Positions 7,976 through 16,856 of a stretch of DNA of 64,000 nt are shown here, one piece after another. The stretch is from FEN-1279 sp964400285. GTDB taxonomy: Bacteria > Bacteroidota > Ignavibacteria > Tepidaquicellales > Tepidaquicellaceae. Every line of letters begins with the position of its first letter. Position 1 is the first letter of the stretch. The notes beneath the pieces were generated by a model that was not told where the DNA came from, made no database searches, and saw only the letters and a list, made by a program, of their open reading frames with translations. A program made the position numbers and the translations under genes. The stretch spans positions 1-64,000 of the forward strand of contig CAYNTK010000005.1 in assembly GCA_964400285.1 (NCBI GenBank). Reading direction: 5' to 3'.

Positions 7976-9322
7976 ATGAAACAGGAAAATAGCGAAATGT
8001 CAGAAGCAAATGGAAAACTTGGTGTATTAATTGTCGGTTTAAACGGTGCAGTTTCCACTACTTTTCTTGCAGGAGTGTTTTCTATTATAAAAGGACTGTC
8101 TGTTCCTATTGGCTCTATTACGCAAATGGGAACTATACGAATCGGAAAAAGAAGCGAAAATAATTTCCCGTTAATTAAAGATTTTGTTCCACTGGCAAAA
8201 CTCGATGATTTTGTTTTCGGTGGCTGGGATATTAGAAATGAAAACTGCTATGAATCCGCACTTAATGCGGGCGTCCTTAAAAAGGAACATCTCGATGCCG
8301 TAAAAATTGAACTTCAAGAATTAAAACCGATGAAGGGCGTCTTTGAACAGCACTATGTTAAACGTCTTGACGGAGATTGGATAAAAGAAGGAAAAAATAA
8401 ATTCGATAAGATGAATATGTTAAGAGAAGATATAAGAGATTTTAAAAAGAAAAATAACCTCGAGCGTGTAGTAATGATTTGGTGTGCAAGCACGGAAATT
8501 TACATACCTGTAAACGGTGACCATAACACAAAAGAAAAATTCGAAGAAGCAATTAAATCCAATCATCCCGATATTTCTCCGAGTATGCTATATGCCTATG
8601 CATCGATTCTCGAAGGTGTTCCTTTTATAAATGGGGCACCGAATTTGTCCTGTGATGTTCCGGTATTAATCGAGCTGGCAAAAGAAAAAAATGTTCCAAT
8701 TGCAGGAAAAGATTTTAAGACAGGTCAAACGCTCGTAAAGACTGTTATAGCACCGATGTTAAAAGCAAAAATGTTGGGCTTGAGAGGTTGGTTCTCGAAT
8801 AATATTCTCGGGAATAGAGATGGTGAAGTCCTCGATGACCCCGAATCTTTTAAAACGAAAGAAGAAAGTAAGCTCTCTGTGTTGGATAGTATTTTGCAAC
8901 CTAATTTATATCCACAGTTATATTCCGATTATTATCACAAAGTAAGGATAAATTATTATCCTCCACGTGGAGATGATAAAGAGGGTTGGGATAATATTGA
9001 CATTTTCGGATGGATGAATTATCCGATGCAAATTAAAATAGATTTTCTGTGCAAAGATTCCATTCTTGCCGCACCGTTGGTTTTAGATTTGATTTTATTT
9101 ATTGACCTTGCACAAAGAATCGGTATGTCGGGAATACAGGATTGGCTTTCGTTTTTCTTTAAAAGTCCTATTCACGAAGAAAATCAAGTCCCCGAACACG
9201 ATTTATTTATTCAGCAAATGAAAATGAAAAATACTTTAAGAAAAATAATGAATGTAGAACCGGTATCGCATATTGATTATGACCCCGAACTAATTAATGT
9301 CCCTCATAATAAAAATCTTTAA
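7976..9322 (+). CDS. ino1: Inositol-3-phosphate (myo-inositol-1-phosphate) synthase
   Basis: A 448-residue protein of the myo-inositol-phosphate synthase family, which converts glucose-6-phosphate to inositol phosphate using a bound NAD. The N-terminal NAD loop is seen in VLIVGLNGAVSTTFLAGV (about residues 17-34). Family blocks follow: FGGWDIRNENCYESA, the central APNLSCDVPVL and AGKDFKTGQTLVKT segments (the latter with catalytic lysines), and LRGWFSNNILGNRDG. Length is between short archaeal and longer eukaryotic forms and is complete. It follows the HAD gene closely and is followed after 2 bases by the TTG of a longer reading of the next gene. It anchors the inositol interpretation of this region. 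Confidence 0.93.
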   Translation: MKQENSEMSEANGKLGVLIVGLNGAVSTTFLAGVFSIIKGLSVPIGSITQMGTIRIGKRSENNFPLIKDFVPLAKLDDFVFGGWDIRNENCYESALNAGVLKKEHLDAVKIELQELKPMKGVFEQHYVKRLDGDWIKEGKNKFDKMNMLREDIRDFKKKNNLERVVMIWCASTEIYIPVNGDHNTKEKFEEAIKSNHPDISPSMLYAYASILEGVPFINGAPNLSCDVPVLIELAKEKNVPIAGKDFKTGQTLVKTVIAPMLKAKMLGLRGWFSNNILGNRDGEVLDDPESFKTKEESKLSVLDSILQPNLYPQLYSDYYHKVRINYYPPRGDDKEGWDNIDIFGWMNYPMQIKIDFLCKDSILAAPLVLDLILFIDLAQRIGMSGIQDWLSFFFKSPIHEENQVPEHDLFIQQMKMKNTLRKIMNVEPVSHIDYDPELINVPHNKNL

Positions 9323-9363
9323 AGTTGAATTTGCATAAATTATTTCTTAAAAAGAACAAGCTA

Positions 9364-11070
9364 ATGAAAATACGTAATAAATGTTTTTCGTCTGTTTTAT
9401 TCGTTTTTCTTTTCTTTATTTTGTTTAACGGTTTTCAGAATGTTCATTCACAGGTTGAGCTTGTTCCTGTCGATAATCCAGTATACGACTATCTTAAGCG
9501 AATGCAACTCGAAGGTATTATTCCCGATTATAATTCGGGTAATATTCCTATTTCTCGTGCAGAGGTTGCGGATTACCTGAAAGTAATTAAATCCCAGTCT
9601 TCAAATTTTGCATTAATAGATAAAAAACTGCTTGATGATTATTTCATGGAATTTGGATATGATATGAACAGGAGCTTAAATTCTTTGACCTCTTTTTTAG
9701 GAAAAGATAGAAGTAATAATATTTTCGATGATAAAAAACAAAAATATTTATTTGCTTATTCCGATTCCACGGTTGCATTTTTCTTTGACGGAAGAGGTGG
9801 ATTGACACATAGAAGTTCTCTCGGCGATTCAATCGGTAATAACACCGTAGGCCTGGGTTGGCTTGGTTTCAGAATGAGAGGTACTTTTTTTAATACGCTT
9901 GGATTTTATTTGAATCCAACCGCAGGAAAAAGATTTCTTGGAAATATGAAAGATAGCAGGTTTGCTCAAAAAACAGACCCGAATTTATATGCAAGTAATC
10001 ACTTCGGAGACGAAGGAAAAACTTTCGATTATTTCGAAGGTTATTTAAGATATCAGGATATTTCAAAAATAGTTGCTGTTACTCTGGGTAGAGAAAGGAT
10101 TAACCAGGGATTTGGTTATACGGATAAAATGCTTCTATCGAATAATACAGTTCCGTTTAATTTTGTAAAATTCGATTTAGCTTATAAGATAATGAAATAC
10201 AGTTTTCTCTACGGAGAGCTAAAGGGTGACTCTTTGGGACGCGAATTGCAATATAAAAATATAGCTTCCCAAAGACTCGATGTTCGGTTTTCAAAATTCT
10301 TCAGAATGGGTTTCTGGGAAGCAATTATAATTTCCGATAACGCACTTTCCTTAACATATTTAAATCCTCTCGCTTTTCTTTTTTCTGCGGATATTAACGG
10401 GAGCAACGCACAAACCTTTAATAATAATACATTGTTTGCAATAGACTTTGAAACTGTTCCGATTAAAAATCTTGCTATACAGGGAACATTTCTTGTAGAT
10501 GATGTAAATTTTTCGACTTTATCTGCAACCGATACCACTGCAAACGATAATAGATTCGGTTACCAGCTCGGCTTGTTATGGAATAAAGCATTTACTTTGC
10601 CGGGAATGTCTTTAGGACTCGAATATACGAGAATAGACCAGTTTACTTATTCCCATCATTCAAATAAAAGCCAGTATACAAACTGGCAAATGCCGCTTGG
10701 TCCTACTCTACCTCCTAACGGAGATGAAATTGCAATGAAATTAATTTATAATTTTACAAACCGTCTTCGACTTGATTTACATTACAGGCATCAACGTTCG
10801 GCAGAAGGATTGCTATTCGATTCAACAGGGAAATTGATTGCTAATTATGGTGGATATATTTATTATGGAAAAGGGGATTACCTTATACCTAAAAAATTCC
10901 TCGACGGAAACAGAATTGACAGAGATATATTAACTTTAAATCTCAGGTTTGAACCAATCAGGCAATATTTTTTCGAAATTAAATATCAATATAATTACCA
11001 AAACCTCATATATTTGAACAAGAAAATAAAAGACCATATATTCTTTTTAACATTCCGGCTTGATTATTAA
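9364..11070 (+). CDS. Outer-membrane beta-barrel protein, Wzi/capsule-assembly-like
   Basis: A 568-residue secreted protein. The start at ATG 9364 gives a clean signal peptide (MKIRNKCFSS, then a long hydrophobic core ending HSQ). TTG at 9325 would add 13 charged residues in front. After the signal, the segment DYLKRMQLEGIIPDY...ISRAEVADYL is a short helical region typical of Wzi-like proteins of this group. The rest alternates aromatic and polar residues and ends in RLDY, as in outer-membrane barrels. Wzi helps anchor capsule polysaccharide, but that role is only suggested here. A strong hairpin terminator follows. The barrel call is fairly safe; the family name is less so. Confidence 0.6.
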   Translation: MKIRNKCFSSVLFVFLFFILFNGFQNVHSQVELVPVDNPVYDYLKRMQLEGIIPDYNSGNIPISRAEVADYLKVIKSQSSNFALIDKKLLDDYFMEFGYDMNRSLNSLTSFLGKDRSNNIFDDKKQKYLFAYSDSTVAFFFDGRGGLTHRSSLGDSIGNNTVGLGWLGFRMRGTFFNTLGFYLNPTAGKRFLGNMKDSRFAQKTDPNLYASNHFGDEGKTFDYFEGYLRYQDISKIVAVTLGRERINQGFGYTDKMLLSNNTVPFNFVKFDLAYKIMKYSFLYGELKGDSLGRELQYKNIASQRLDVRFSKFFRMGFWEAIIISDNALSLTYLNPLAFLFSADINGSNAQTFNNNTLFAIDFETVPIKNLAIQGTFLVDDVNFSTLSATDTTANDNRFGYQLGLLWNKAFTLPGMSLGLEYTRIDQFTYSHHSNKSQYTNWQMPLGPTLPPNGDEIAMKLIYNFTNRLRLDLHYRHQRSAEGLLFDSTGKLIANYGGYIYYGKGDYLIPKKFLDGNRIDRDILTLNLRFEPIRQYFFEIKYQYNYQNLIYLNKKIKDHIFFLTFRLDY

Positions 11071-11071
11071 A

Positions 11072-11108
11072 AAAAAGGAAAGAAATAAAAATTATTTCTT
11101 TCCTTTTT
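11072..11108. terminator. Bidirectional hairpin terminator
   Basis: A perfect 17-base-pair stem (11072-11088 with 11092-11108) over a 3-base AAA loop. It has A-runs on the left and T-runs on the right, so it can terminate both the plus-strand barrel gene and the convergent minus-strand gene ending at 11129. Confidence 0.9.
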
Positions 11109-11128
11109 GATATCTTACTACTTCTTTA

Positions 11129-12583
11129 TTAATCGTTTTGTTTTCTCATCGAGGGAATTAATCTCTGCATTCCGTTTGTTGCAGGAACTGCGGGTGTTTT
11201 ACTTATATTAACTTTTTTCGGATTATTATCGCTCGACTCTTCACCGGCAAGCGAACTCGATGACTGATTCCACCACTCGGTTACCATCTTTAGATGTTTT
11301 TCGACCCAGTTCATCTGTCCCTTCTTGTTTAAAGGATCTAAAGCAACTTTTAATCCATCCTTCATATGCTGGTTTGCATTAAAATCTTTTTTTGGAAATA
11401 GTCCAGAAAAATTCAATTCTGCTCCGGCTCCCGGGTGTTTCTTTTTATCCTTTAAGTAATCGTTATAAAGACCTGCTTCAGTTTTTGCATTTTTCAACCT
11501 GTCCATATATTGTGAATATATAGGGTCGAATGAGTTGTTTTCTACAGTTCCTTTATAATTTTTAATCTGTTCACCTTTGTCTTTAATCATCCATCCTGCA
11601 TTTTCGAGAGTTATTTGCTCCTCCGGGTTTGGGCTTGTAAGTTTTATAGTTTTATATCTCCATATCGGGTAATATCCTTTATCTCCGAAATTTATTACAT
11701 CTTTTCCCTGCTCATCATCATAAGTAATTTCTATTCCGTAACCTTCATTCGAAAGACCTGTAATTCTGCCTTTTTCATCTCTGGTTTCCGAAATTACCGT
11801 TGGTCTGTAAACTTCGATTATCGTCGTAGGATAAGATTCGGGTAATGCTCTTGCATAAAATCCATTTCCTATATACGCCCAATTTCCATTTTTAACATAT
11901 TTTGAAAATGGTTCATCCGGCAAATATCCGCTTAACATTGTTGACTGCTCGAGCTCACTGTAAGTTAAATTAGGATTTGAAAGACGCTGCCTTAAATCCG
12001 AATAATATTTTGCAACATTTTTTACATCTTCCGGCATTGCATCGTATGGAAGACTTTTTATATCGAGACTTAAATCCGCTATTTCTGCTGTTAATAGTAA
12101 TGGTTTCACTCTATTTTGAAATTCGAGCGGATAGTCCGTAAACTTTTGATTATAAATGATTCCCCACAATAAAACCTGTATATCTTTTTGTGCTATTTCT
12201 GGATGGTCTACTGAACGCAAAACGATATTATACACAAGGTCGGAACGTTTTCCTTTCAATGGTGCAAGCAAATATCCTGAACCTTTGGTCGGTCCGTATG
12301 TTCCTGCTTTTAGACAATAGGATTGAACCTTAAATCTATAATAACCCGGACCAAGCTCAAAATTATATATTTCGGGTTCGACGGGTTGATAAAATTCCTG
12401 TAAATCCTTAAGCCAAAATGCCACAGCAAGGGCATCGTCGATGGATGTTGTAACGTTTTTTTCTTCCAATAAATCTGTTTTAGCAACTTTTCCGGTCACT
12501 TTTTTTAGAATATCCCCAATCTGTGAGTATGAATTTGAATAAATAAACGTTAAAACGGCAAAAATAAATATTATTTTTTTCAT
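11129..12583 (-). CDS. Secreted protein of unknown function
   Basis: A 484-residue protein with a clear signal peptide (MKKIIFIFAVLTFIYSNSYSQ, cleavage likely after SYS). I do not recognise a family. The mature part starts GDILKKVTGKV and has a middle with several GYYRFKVQSY and GYYPIWRYKT-like strands. A long polar C-terminal part ends in a Pro/Ser-rich tail. No transmembrane segment, lipobox or T9SS sorting domain is visible. It is monocistronic and ends at a shared terminator opposite the Wzi-like gene. A periplasmic or surface location is the only supported statement. Confidence 0.7.
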   Translation of the reverse strand: MKKIIFIFAVLTFIYSNSYSQIGDILKKVTGKVAKTDLLEEKNVTTSIDDALAVAFWLKDLQEFYQPVEPEIYNFELGPGYYRFKVQSYCLKAGTYGPTKGSGYLLAPLKGKRSDLVYNIVLRSVDHPEIAQKDIQVLLWGIIYNQKFTDYPLEFQNRVKPLLLTAEIADLSLDIKSLPYDAMPEDVKNVAKYYSDLRQRLSNPNLTYSELEQSTMLSGYLPDEPFSKYVKNGNWAYIGNGFYARALPESYPTTIIEVYRPTVISETRDEKGRITGLSNEGYGIEITYDDEQGKDVINFGDKGYYPIWRYKTIKLTSPNPEEQITLENAGWMIKDKGEQIKNYKGTVENNSFDPIYSQYMDRLKNAKTEAGLYNDYLKDKKKHPGAGAELNFSGLFPKKDFNANQHMKDGLKVALDPLNKKGQMNWVEKHLKMVTEWWNQSSSSLAGEESSDNNPKKVNISKTPAVPATNGMQRLIPSMRKQND

Positions 12584-12724
12584 ATTAATATTTTATTTTT
12601 ATTAAAAAAGACTCTGTAAATTACTAACAATTTATAGTTTAAAACAATTCTAAAAATTAATATTTTTTTGAGGTTTTTTAATGGTTTAAATTCAGTATTT
12701 TTAATGTCAATTAAACTTTTTAAT

Positions 12725-13348
12725 ATGAAAAAAATATTATCCAGAATTACAATATTGTTGTTATTTTTTATTTTTGCATCGAGTTTTTATGGATGCGGAT
12801 ATAATACTTTAGTTAGCCTTGAAGAAAAGGTAAACTCTGCTTGGTCGCAGGTTGAGAATCAATATCAAAGACGAGCAGACCTTATTCCGAATTTGGTAAA
12901 AACAGTTGAAGGTGCAGCAGATTTTGAAAAAAGCGTTTTAACCGAAGTTACTGAAATGAGAAGCAAGGTAGGACAAACAAAAATAACAGCGGAAGATTTG
13001 AATGACCCGGAGAAATTTGAGAAGTATCAAAAAGCACAGGATGGTTTATCCTCTGCACTTTCGAGATTACTGATGGTGGTAGAAAATTATCCACAACTAA
13101 AATCGAATGAAAACTTTTTACAGTTACAATCACAACTCGAAGGAACTGAAAACAGAATTGCAGTTGAAAGAAAAAAATTTAACGAAGCAGTTCAGGAATT
13201 TAATACAACTGCCCGTTCATTTCCGACTTTGATAATGGCAAAGATATTTGGTTTCAAAGAAAAACAATATTTCAAAGGAAAAGAAGGCTCCGACCAGGCT
13301 CCGGACGTTAAGTTTGATTTTAAAAAAGAAGAAAAGAAGGATAAATAA
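12725..13348 (+). CDS. lemA: LemA family lipoprotein
   Basis: A 207-residue LemA-family protein. ATG at 12725 gives MKKILSRITILLLFFIFASSFYGCG, with a probable lipobox cysteine at C24. An in-frame TTG at 12668 would bury the signal peptide and is not preferred. The family signature follows the membrane segment: LVSLEEKVNSAWSQVENQYQRRADLIPNLVKTVEG, then long helices with FEKSVLTEVTEMRSKV and a conserved ENRIAVERKKFNEAVQEFNT block. LemA proteins are helical, membrane-anchored and of unclear function. It is followed after 5 bases by the nucleotidyltransferase fusion gene, probably one transcript. Confidence 0.9.
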   Translation: MKKILSRITILLLFFIFASSFYGCGYNTLVSLEEKVNSAWSQVENQYQRRADLIPNLVKTVEGAADFEKSVLTEVTEMRSKVGQTKITAEDLNDPEKFEKYQKAQDGLSSALSRLLMVVENYPQLKSNENFLQLQSQLEGTENRIAVERKKFNEAVQEFNTTARSFPTLIMAKIFGFKEKQYFKGKEGSDQAPDVKFDFKKEEKKDK

Positions 13349-13353
13349 ATATA

Positions 13354-15789
13354 ATGCAAGCTGTTATAATGGCAGGAGGTTTCGGAACGAGGTTAAGACC
13401 TCTGACTAATAATATTCCGAAACCAATGGTTCCGGTTGCAAATAAACCGATGCTTGAACATTTGTTTGCTTTACTGAAGAATCATAATATAACTGATTAC
13501 ACTATGTTATTATATTATCAGCCCGAAATAATTAAAAGATACTTTGATGATGGCAGTAAATTTGGTGTTAATCTCCGTTATATTACTCCTGACCGTGATT
13601 ATGGAACTGCAGGTGCCGTAAAGCTTTCGGAAGAATATATAAAAGATGATTTTTTAGTCATCAGCGGTGATGTTTTGACTAATTTCAATCTGTCTGATTT
13701 TTATAATTTTCATAAAGACAAAAATTCTATTGCTACTATATCCCTTTACAGTCACGAAAACCCTCTTCAATATGGAATAATACTTACTAATAATAATAAT
13801 GAAGTCGTCAGGTTTCTTGAAAAGCCTTCATCTTCGGAAGTTTTTTCTGATACGATAAATACAGGTATATATTATTTTAATAAAGAAGTATTCAAGTATA
13901 TTCCCGAAGGTGAGAATTTCGATTTTTCAAAAGATTTATTCCCTTTGCTTTTAGAAAATAATATTAAAATTTTCGGTTTTAAAAGCTCTGGATATTGGCG
14001 TGATGTTGGAACGTTGGAGGAATATATAAACTCTAATCTCGATGTTCTAAACAATAAACTTGGATATATACAATTTGAAAAAACCGATAGCAATTTAATT
14101 GGCAAATCTGCAAACATTGAGTTCGGTGCACATATTGAAAACAGTATAATTGGAAACAATGTAACGATAGAGAAAGGTGCAGAAATAAAAAATTCGGTAA
14201 TCTGGGATAACGTTACAGTAAAATCAAAAGCTAAAATCTTGTTTGATGTAATAGGGCAAAATTGCACAATAGAAGAAAACTCCCGAATAAATGATTTTGT
14301 GTTCATAGGTGATAATTGTCACATAGGTAAAAACGTTTTTGTAAGTTCGAGTATAAAAATTTGGGATAAGAAAAAAATTGATAACAACTCAAAAGTCACT
14401 CGTAGCTTAATTCAGGAAGATATATTCTTCAATGAACTTTTTACAGATTCGAGGATTACAGGTTTATCGAATTTACAAATAAACCCAGAGTTTGGAGCTA
14501 AACTTGGTGCGGTTTATGGAGCTTCACTTGGAATGAATAAGCAGGTTATGGTTGGTAGAGATATAGACGATATATCTAATATGATAAAACGCTCTATAAC
14601 AAGTGGAATATTATCTACAGGTGTGAATGTGGTTGACCTTCAAGTAATCCCAATTCCAATTTTAAGGCAGGAATTAAAAAGTGGAAGTGGAGCCGGAGGG
14701 ATATTCGTAAGAAAATCCCCGTTTGATAAAGGGGTAACCGATATAATATTTTTTGATAAAGACGGAAGAGATTTATCGAGTAATAAAACAAAAGCAATAG
14801 AAAGAATATTTTTCAGCGAAGAATATAATAGGGCGAGTATTGAAAACGTGGGAACATTGAGATTTCCCGAAAGAACAAATGTTAAATATCGTGAACATTT
14901 TCTCTCTTGTCTCGATGTAGATGCAATAAAGAAAAGAAAATTTAAAATAGTTATCGATTATTCTCATGGTATCGCTTCAACTATATTCCCAAATATACTC
15001 GGCGAGTTCAATTGCGAAGTCGTTTCACTTTCGGCGCATCTCGACAAAGAAAAAATCACAAGGGATGCAAACGAGTTCAAAAAAGCTTATGATAATTTTT
15101 CTTACGTTGTTAAATCTCTCGATTTCGATATAGGATTTATGATAGATGCAGGTGGAGAGAAAATTTGGCTTGCTACAACTGAAGGAAAGGTATTTGATGA
15201 TGATAGATTTCTTGTTATTGTTTTAAAAATGTTTCTAATGGCAACTCCTGATGTTAAAAAAATTGCTGTTCCGGTTCAAGCAAGTAGGGAAGTAGATTTG
15301 ATTGCAGAAGAATACGGCGTGGAAGTTATCAGGGTAAAAGATTCGCATCACGCAATGATGAATGCGTGCAATGATAAAGAAGTCAAATTCGTTGGTGGAA
15401 CACGAAGAGGTGTTTTCTTTCCGGATTTTCTATATGCTACAGATGGTATGTTTGCAATCGCTAAAATACTCGAAATGAGTGCAAAAATAAAAATGAATGT
15501 TGAAGAAGTTGATAAAATTATTCCAAAACTTTATAGGAAAAAAATTAATCTGAATTGTACTCGTGAAGAAAAAGGAAAGATAATGAGGCGGGTTATGGAA
15601 GATACTATGGATTATAAACAACAGCTCATAGATGGTGTAAAAATATTTTTAAACGATACGGATATAGTTTTGTGCATACCAGATAAAGCAAGAGACCTTG
15701 TTCACTTGAACGTTGAAAGCGATACAGAAGAAAAGGCAGAAAAACTTTTAGAAGAATATAAGGAAAAAATTCAAGCTTATATAAGTTAA
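13354..15789 (+). CDS. Nucleotidyltransferase / hexapeptide-repeat / phosphomannomutase-like fusion
   Basis: An 811-residue three-part protein. Residues 1-230 are a sugar-1-phosphate nucleotidyltransferase with GGFGTRLRPLT and PKPMVPV, as in mannose-1-phosphate guanylyltransferase. Residues about 245-345 carry hexapeptide repeats of a left-handed beta-helix (NSIIGNNVTIEKGAEIKNSVI). Residues about 375-811 resemble phosphomannomutase. In that last part the catalytic serine loop (normally TxSHNP) reads SGSGAGGIFVRKSP near residue 442, and the metal loop (normally DGDGDR) reads MIDAGGEKIW near 595. The mutase part is therefore probably inactive or regulatory. Such fusions are known in several phyla. 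It likely makes GDP-mannose or a related nucleotide sugar for surface polysaccharide. Confidence 0.85.
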   Translation: MQAVIMAGGFGTRLRPLTNNIPKPMVPVANKPMLEHLFALLKNHNITDYTMLLYYQPEIIKRYFDDGSKFGVNLRYITPDRDYGTAGAVKLSEEYIKDDFLVISGDVLTNFNLSDFYNFHKDKNSIATISLYSHENPLQYGIILTNNNNEVVRFLEKPSSSEVFSDTINTGIYYFNKEVFKYIPEGENFDFSKDLFPLLLENNIKIFGFKSSGYWRDVGTLEEYINSNLDVLNNKLGYIQFEKTDSNLIGKSANIEFGAHIENSIIGNNVTIEKGAEIKNSVIWDNVTVKSKAKILFDVIGQNCTIEENSRINDFVFIGDNCHIGKNVFVSSSIKIWDKKKIDNNSKVTRSLIQEDIFFNELFTDSRITGLSNLQINPEFGAKLGAVYGASLGMNKQVMVGRDIDDISNMIKRSITSGILSTGVNVVDLQVIPIPILRQELKSGSGAGGIFVRKSPFDKGVTDIIFFDKDGRDLSSNKTKAIERIFFSEEYNRASIENVGTLRFPERTNVKYREHFLSCLDVDAIKKRKFKIVIDYSHGIASTIFPNILGEFNCEVVSLSAHLDKEKITRDANEFKKAYDNFSYVVKSLDFDIGFMIDAGGEKIWLATTEGKVFDDDRFLVIVLKMFLMATPDVKKIAVPVQASREVDLIAEEYGVEVIRVKDSHHAMMNACNDKEVKFVGGTRRGVFFPDFLYATDGMFAIAKILEMSAKIKMNVEEVDKIIPKLYRKKINLNCTREEKGKIMRRVMEDTMDYKQQLIDGVKIFLNDTDIVLCIPDKARDLVHLNVESDTEEKAEKLLEEYKEKIQAYIS

Positions 15790-15825
15790 AAAAGAAAATA
15801 AAGAAAATTTTTACAATTTATATTT

Positions 15826-16296
15826 ATGAAAATTAGTGATATTCTAACAGAAAACGTAATCGAATTAAGACTTACCGCTAAGGATAAAACGGAAGCAATA
15901 AATAAAATGGTTGACCTTGCAAATAAATCGGGGAAGATTATTGACCTTGAAAAAGTTAGAACGGTAGTATTCGATAGAGAAAAACTTGTTTCAACAGGTG
16001 TTGGAAAAGGTTTTGCTATTCCCCATGGGAAGTCAGATGATATAAGCGATATAGTTGCTGCGTTTGCTATTCTTTCAGAACCGATTGATTTCGATTCTAT
16101 CGATTCCGAAAAAGTTAAATATATATTTTTGCTCGTGGGTAAAGATAGTATGCTTAATATGCATATCAAGTTGTTAAGCAGGATATCAAGACTTATGAAT
16201 AAAGATGAATTCAGAAATAAATTGTTAACCGCTAAAAGTAAATCGGAATTATTACAGATATTCAGAAACGAAGAGCAGAGCTATTTGGACTTATAG
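15826..16296 (+). CDS. PTS EIIA (fructose/nitrogen type) domain protein
   Basis: A 156-residue single-domain EIIA protein of the PtsN/fructose class. The phospho-acceptor histidine is H67 in GKGFAIPHGKSDDI. The start MKISDILTENVIELRL and the late block IFLLVGKDSMLNMHIKLLSRISRLM match the family. No other PTS component is visible in the window, so a regulatory (PtsN-like) rather than transport role is likelier. It lies 36 bases after the nucleotidyltransferase fusion. Confidence 0.9.
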   Translation: MKISDILTENVIELRLTAKDKTEAINKMVDLANKSGKIIDLEKVRTVVFDREKLVSTGVGKGFAIPHGKSDDISDIVAAFAILSEPIDFDSIDSEKVKYIFLLVGKDSMLNMHIKLLSRISRLMNKDEFRNKLLTAKSKSELLQIFRNEEQSYLDL

Positions 16297-16358
16297 CATA
16301 TAATAGGTTAGTAGTTTTTACTCTTCTTGTCCCAACTCTTTTGTATAGAAATAGTTCA

Positions 16359-16616
16359 TCATTTAAGCAACACCATTTTTTTAACCTCGGAAAAATTTCC
16401 GACGGTCATTTTATAAAAATATATTCCCGATGATAAGTTTTCTCCGTTGAATGTGATTTCGTAATTATCCGGTTGTAGAAAATTGTTGATTAATGTTTTT
16501 ATTTCTTTTCCGAGTAAATTGTAAATTTTTATTCTTACAAGTTTATCCCTATCCGATATATATGGAGAAGATGAACGCTGAATTGAAAATTTAATTTTTG
16601 TTTTAGAATTAAATAT
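16359..16616 (-). pseudogene. Orphan T9SS C-terminal sorting domain (gene remnant)
   Basis: Reading the minus strand down from 16616 gives an open frame of about 85 codons with no start. It contains LVRIKIYNLLGKEIKTLINN, then GENLSSGIYFYKMTVGNFSE and VKKMVLLK, and stops at TGA (16361-16359). This is the last two-thirds of a T9SS sorting domain like those of the four complete cargo genes in this window. A stop (TGA, 16619-16617) closes the frame immediately upstream, and the NYPNPFNP opening is missing. The rest of the cargo gene has been lost or deleted. The surrounding intergenic region (16297-16856) otherwise holds only AT-rich sequence and the pyruvate phosphate dikinase leader. Confidence 0.8.
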
Positions 16617-16856
16617 TCAGGTTACAAATTTTTTTTGTATGTTTAAGATTTTTTTTAAATGGGGAAAATTTATTATCTTTAATTCAAATTTCCATATTAA
16701 ACCTTTAGTTTTTACAATTTGTTCTTGTTTTGTTTATGAATTATTAATATTAAATCCTTTCATTTATCAAAAAATTACAGCTTTTTACCTATTAAGTATT
16801 ATTTGAAATAGTTAAATTTAAAGTTACATTTTAAAATTAAAAGGAAAAATATTATT

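Noticed and set aside
13872..14306. Long minus-strand frame inside the nucleotidyltransferase fusion
   Set aside because: It is antisense to a clearly coding region with recognised domains and has no family resemblance itself.
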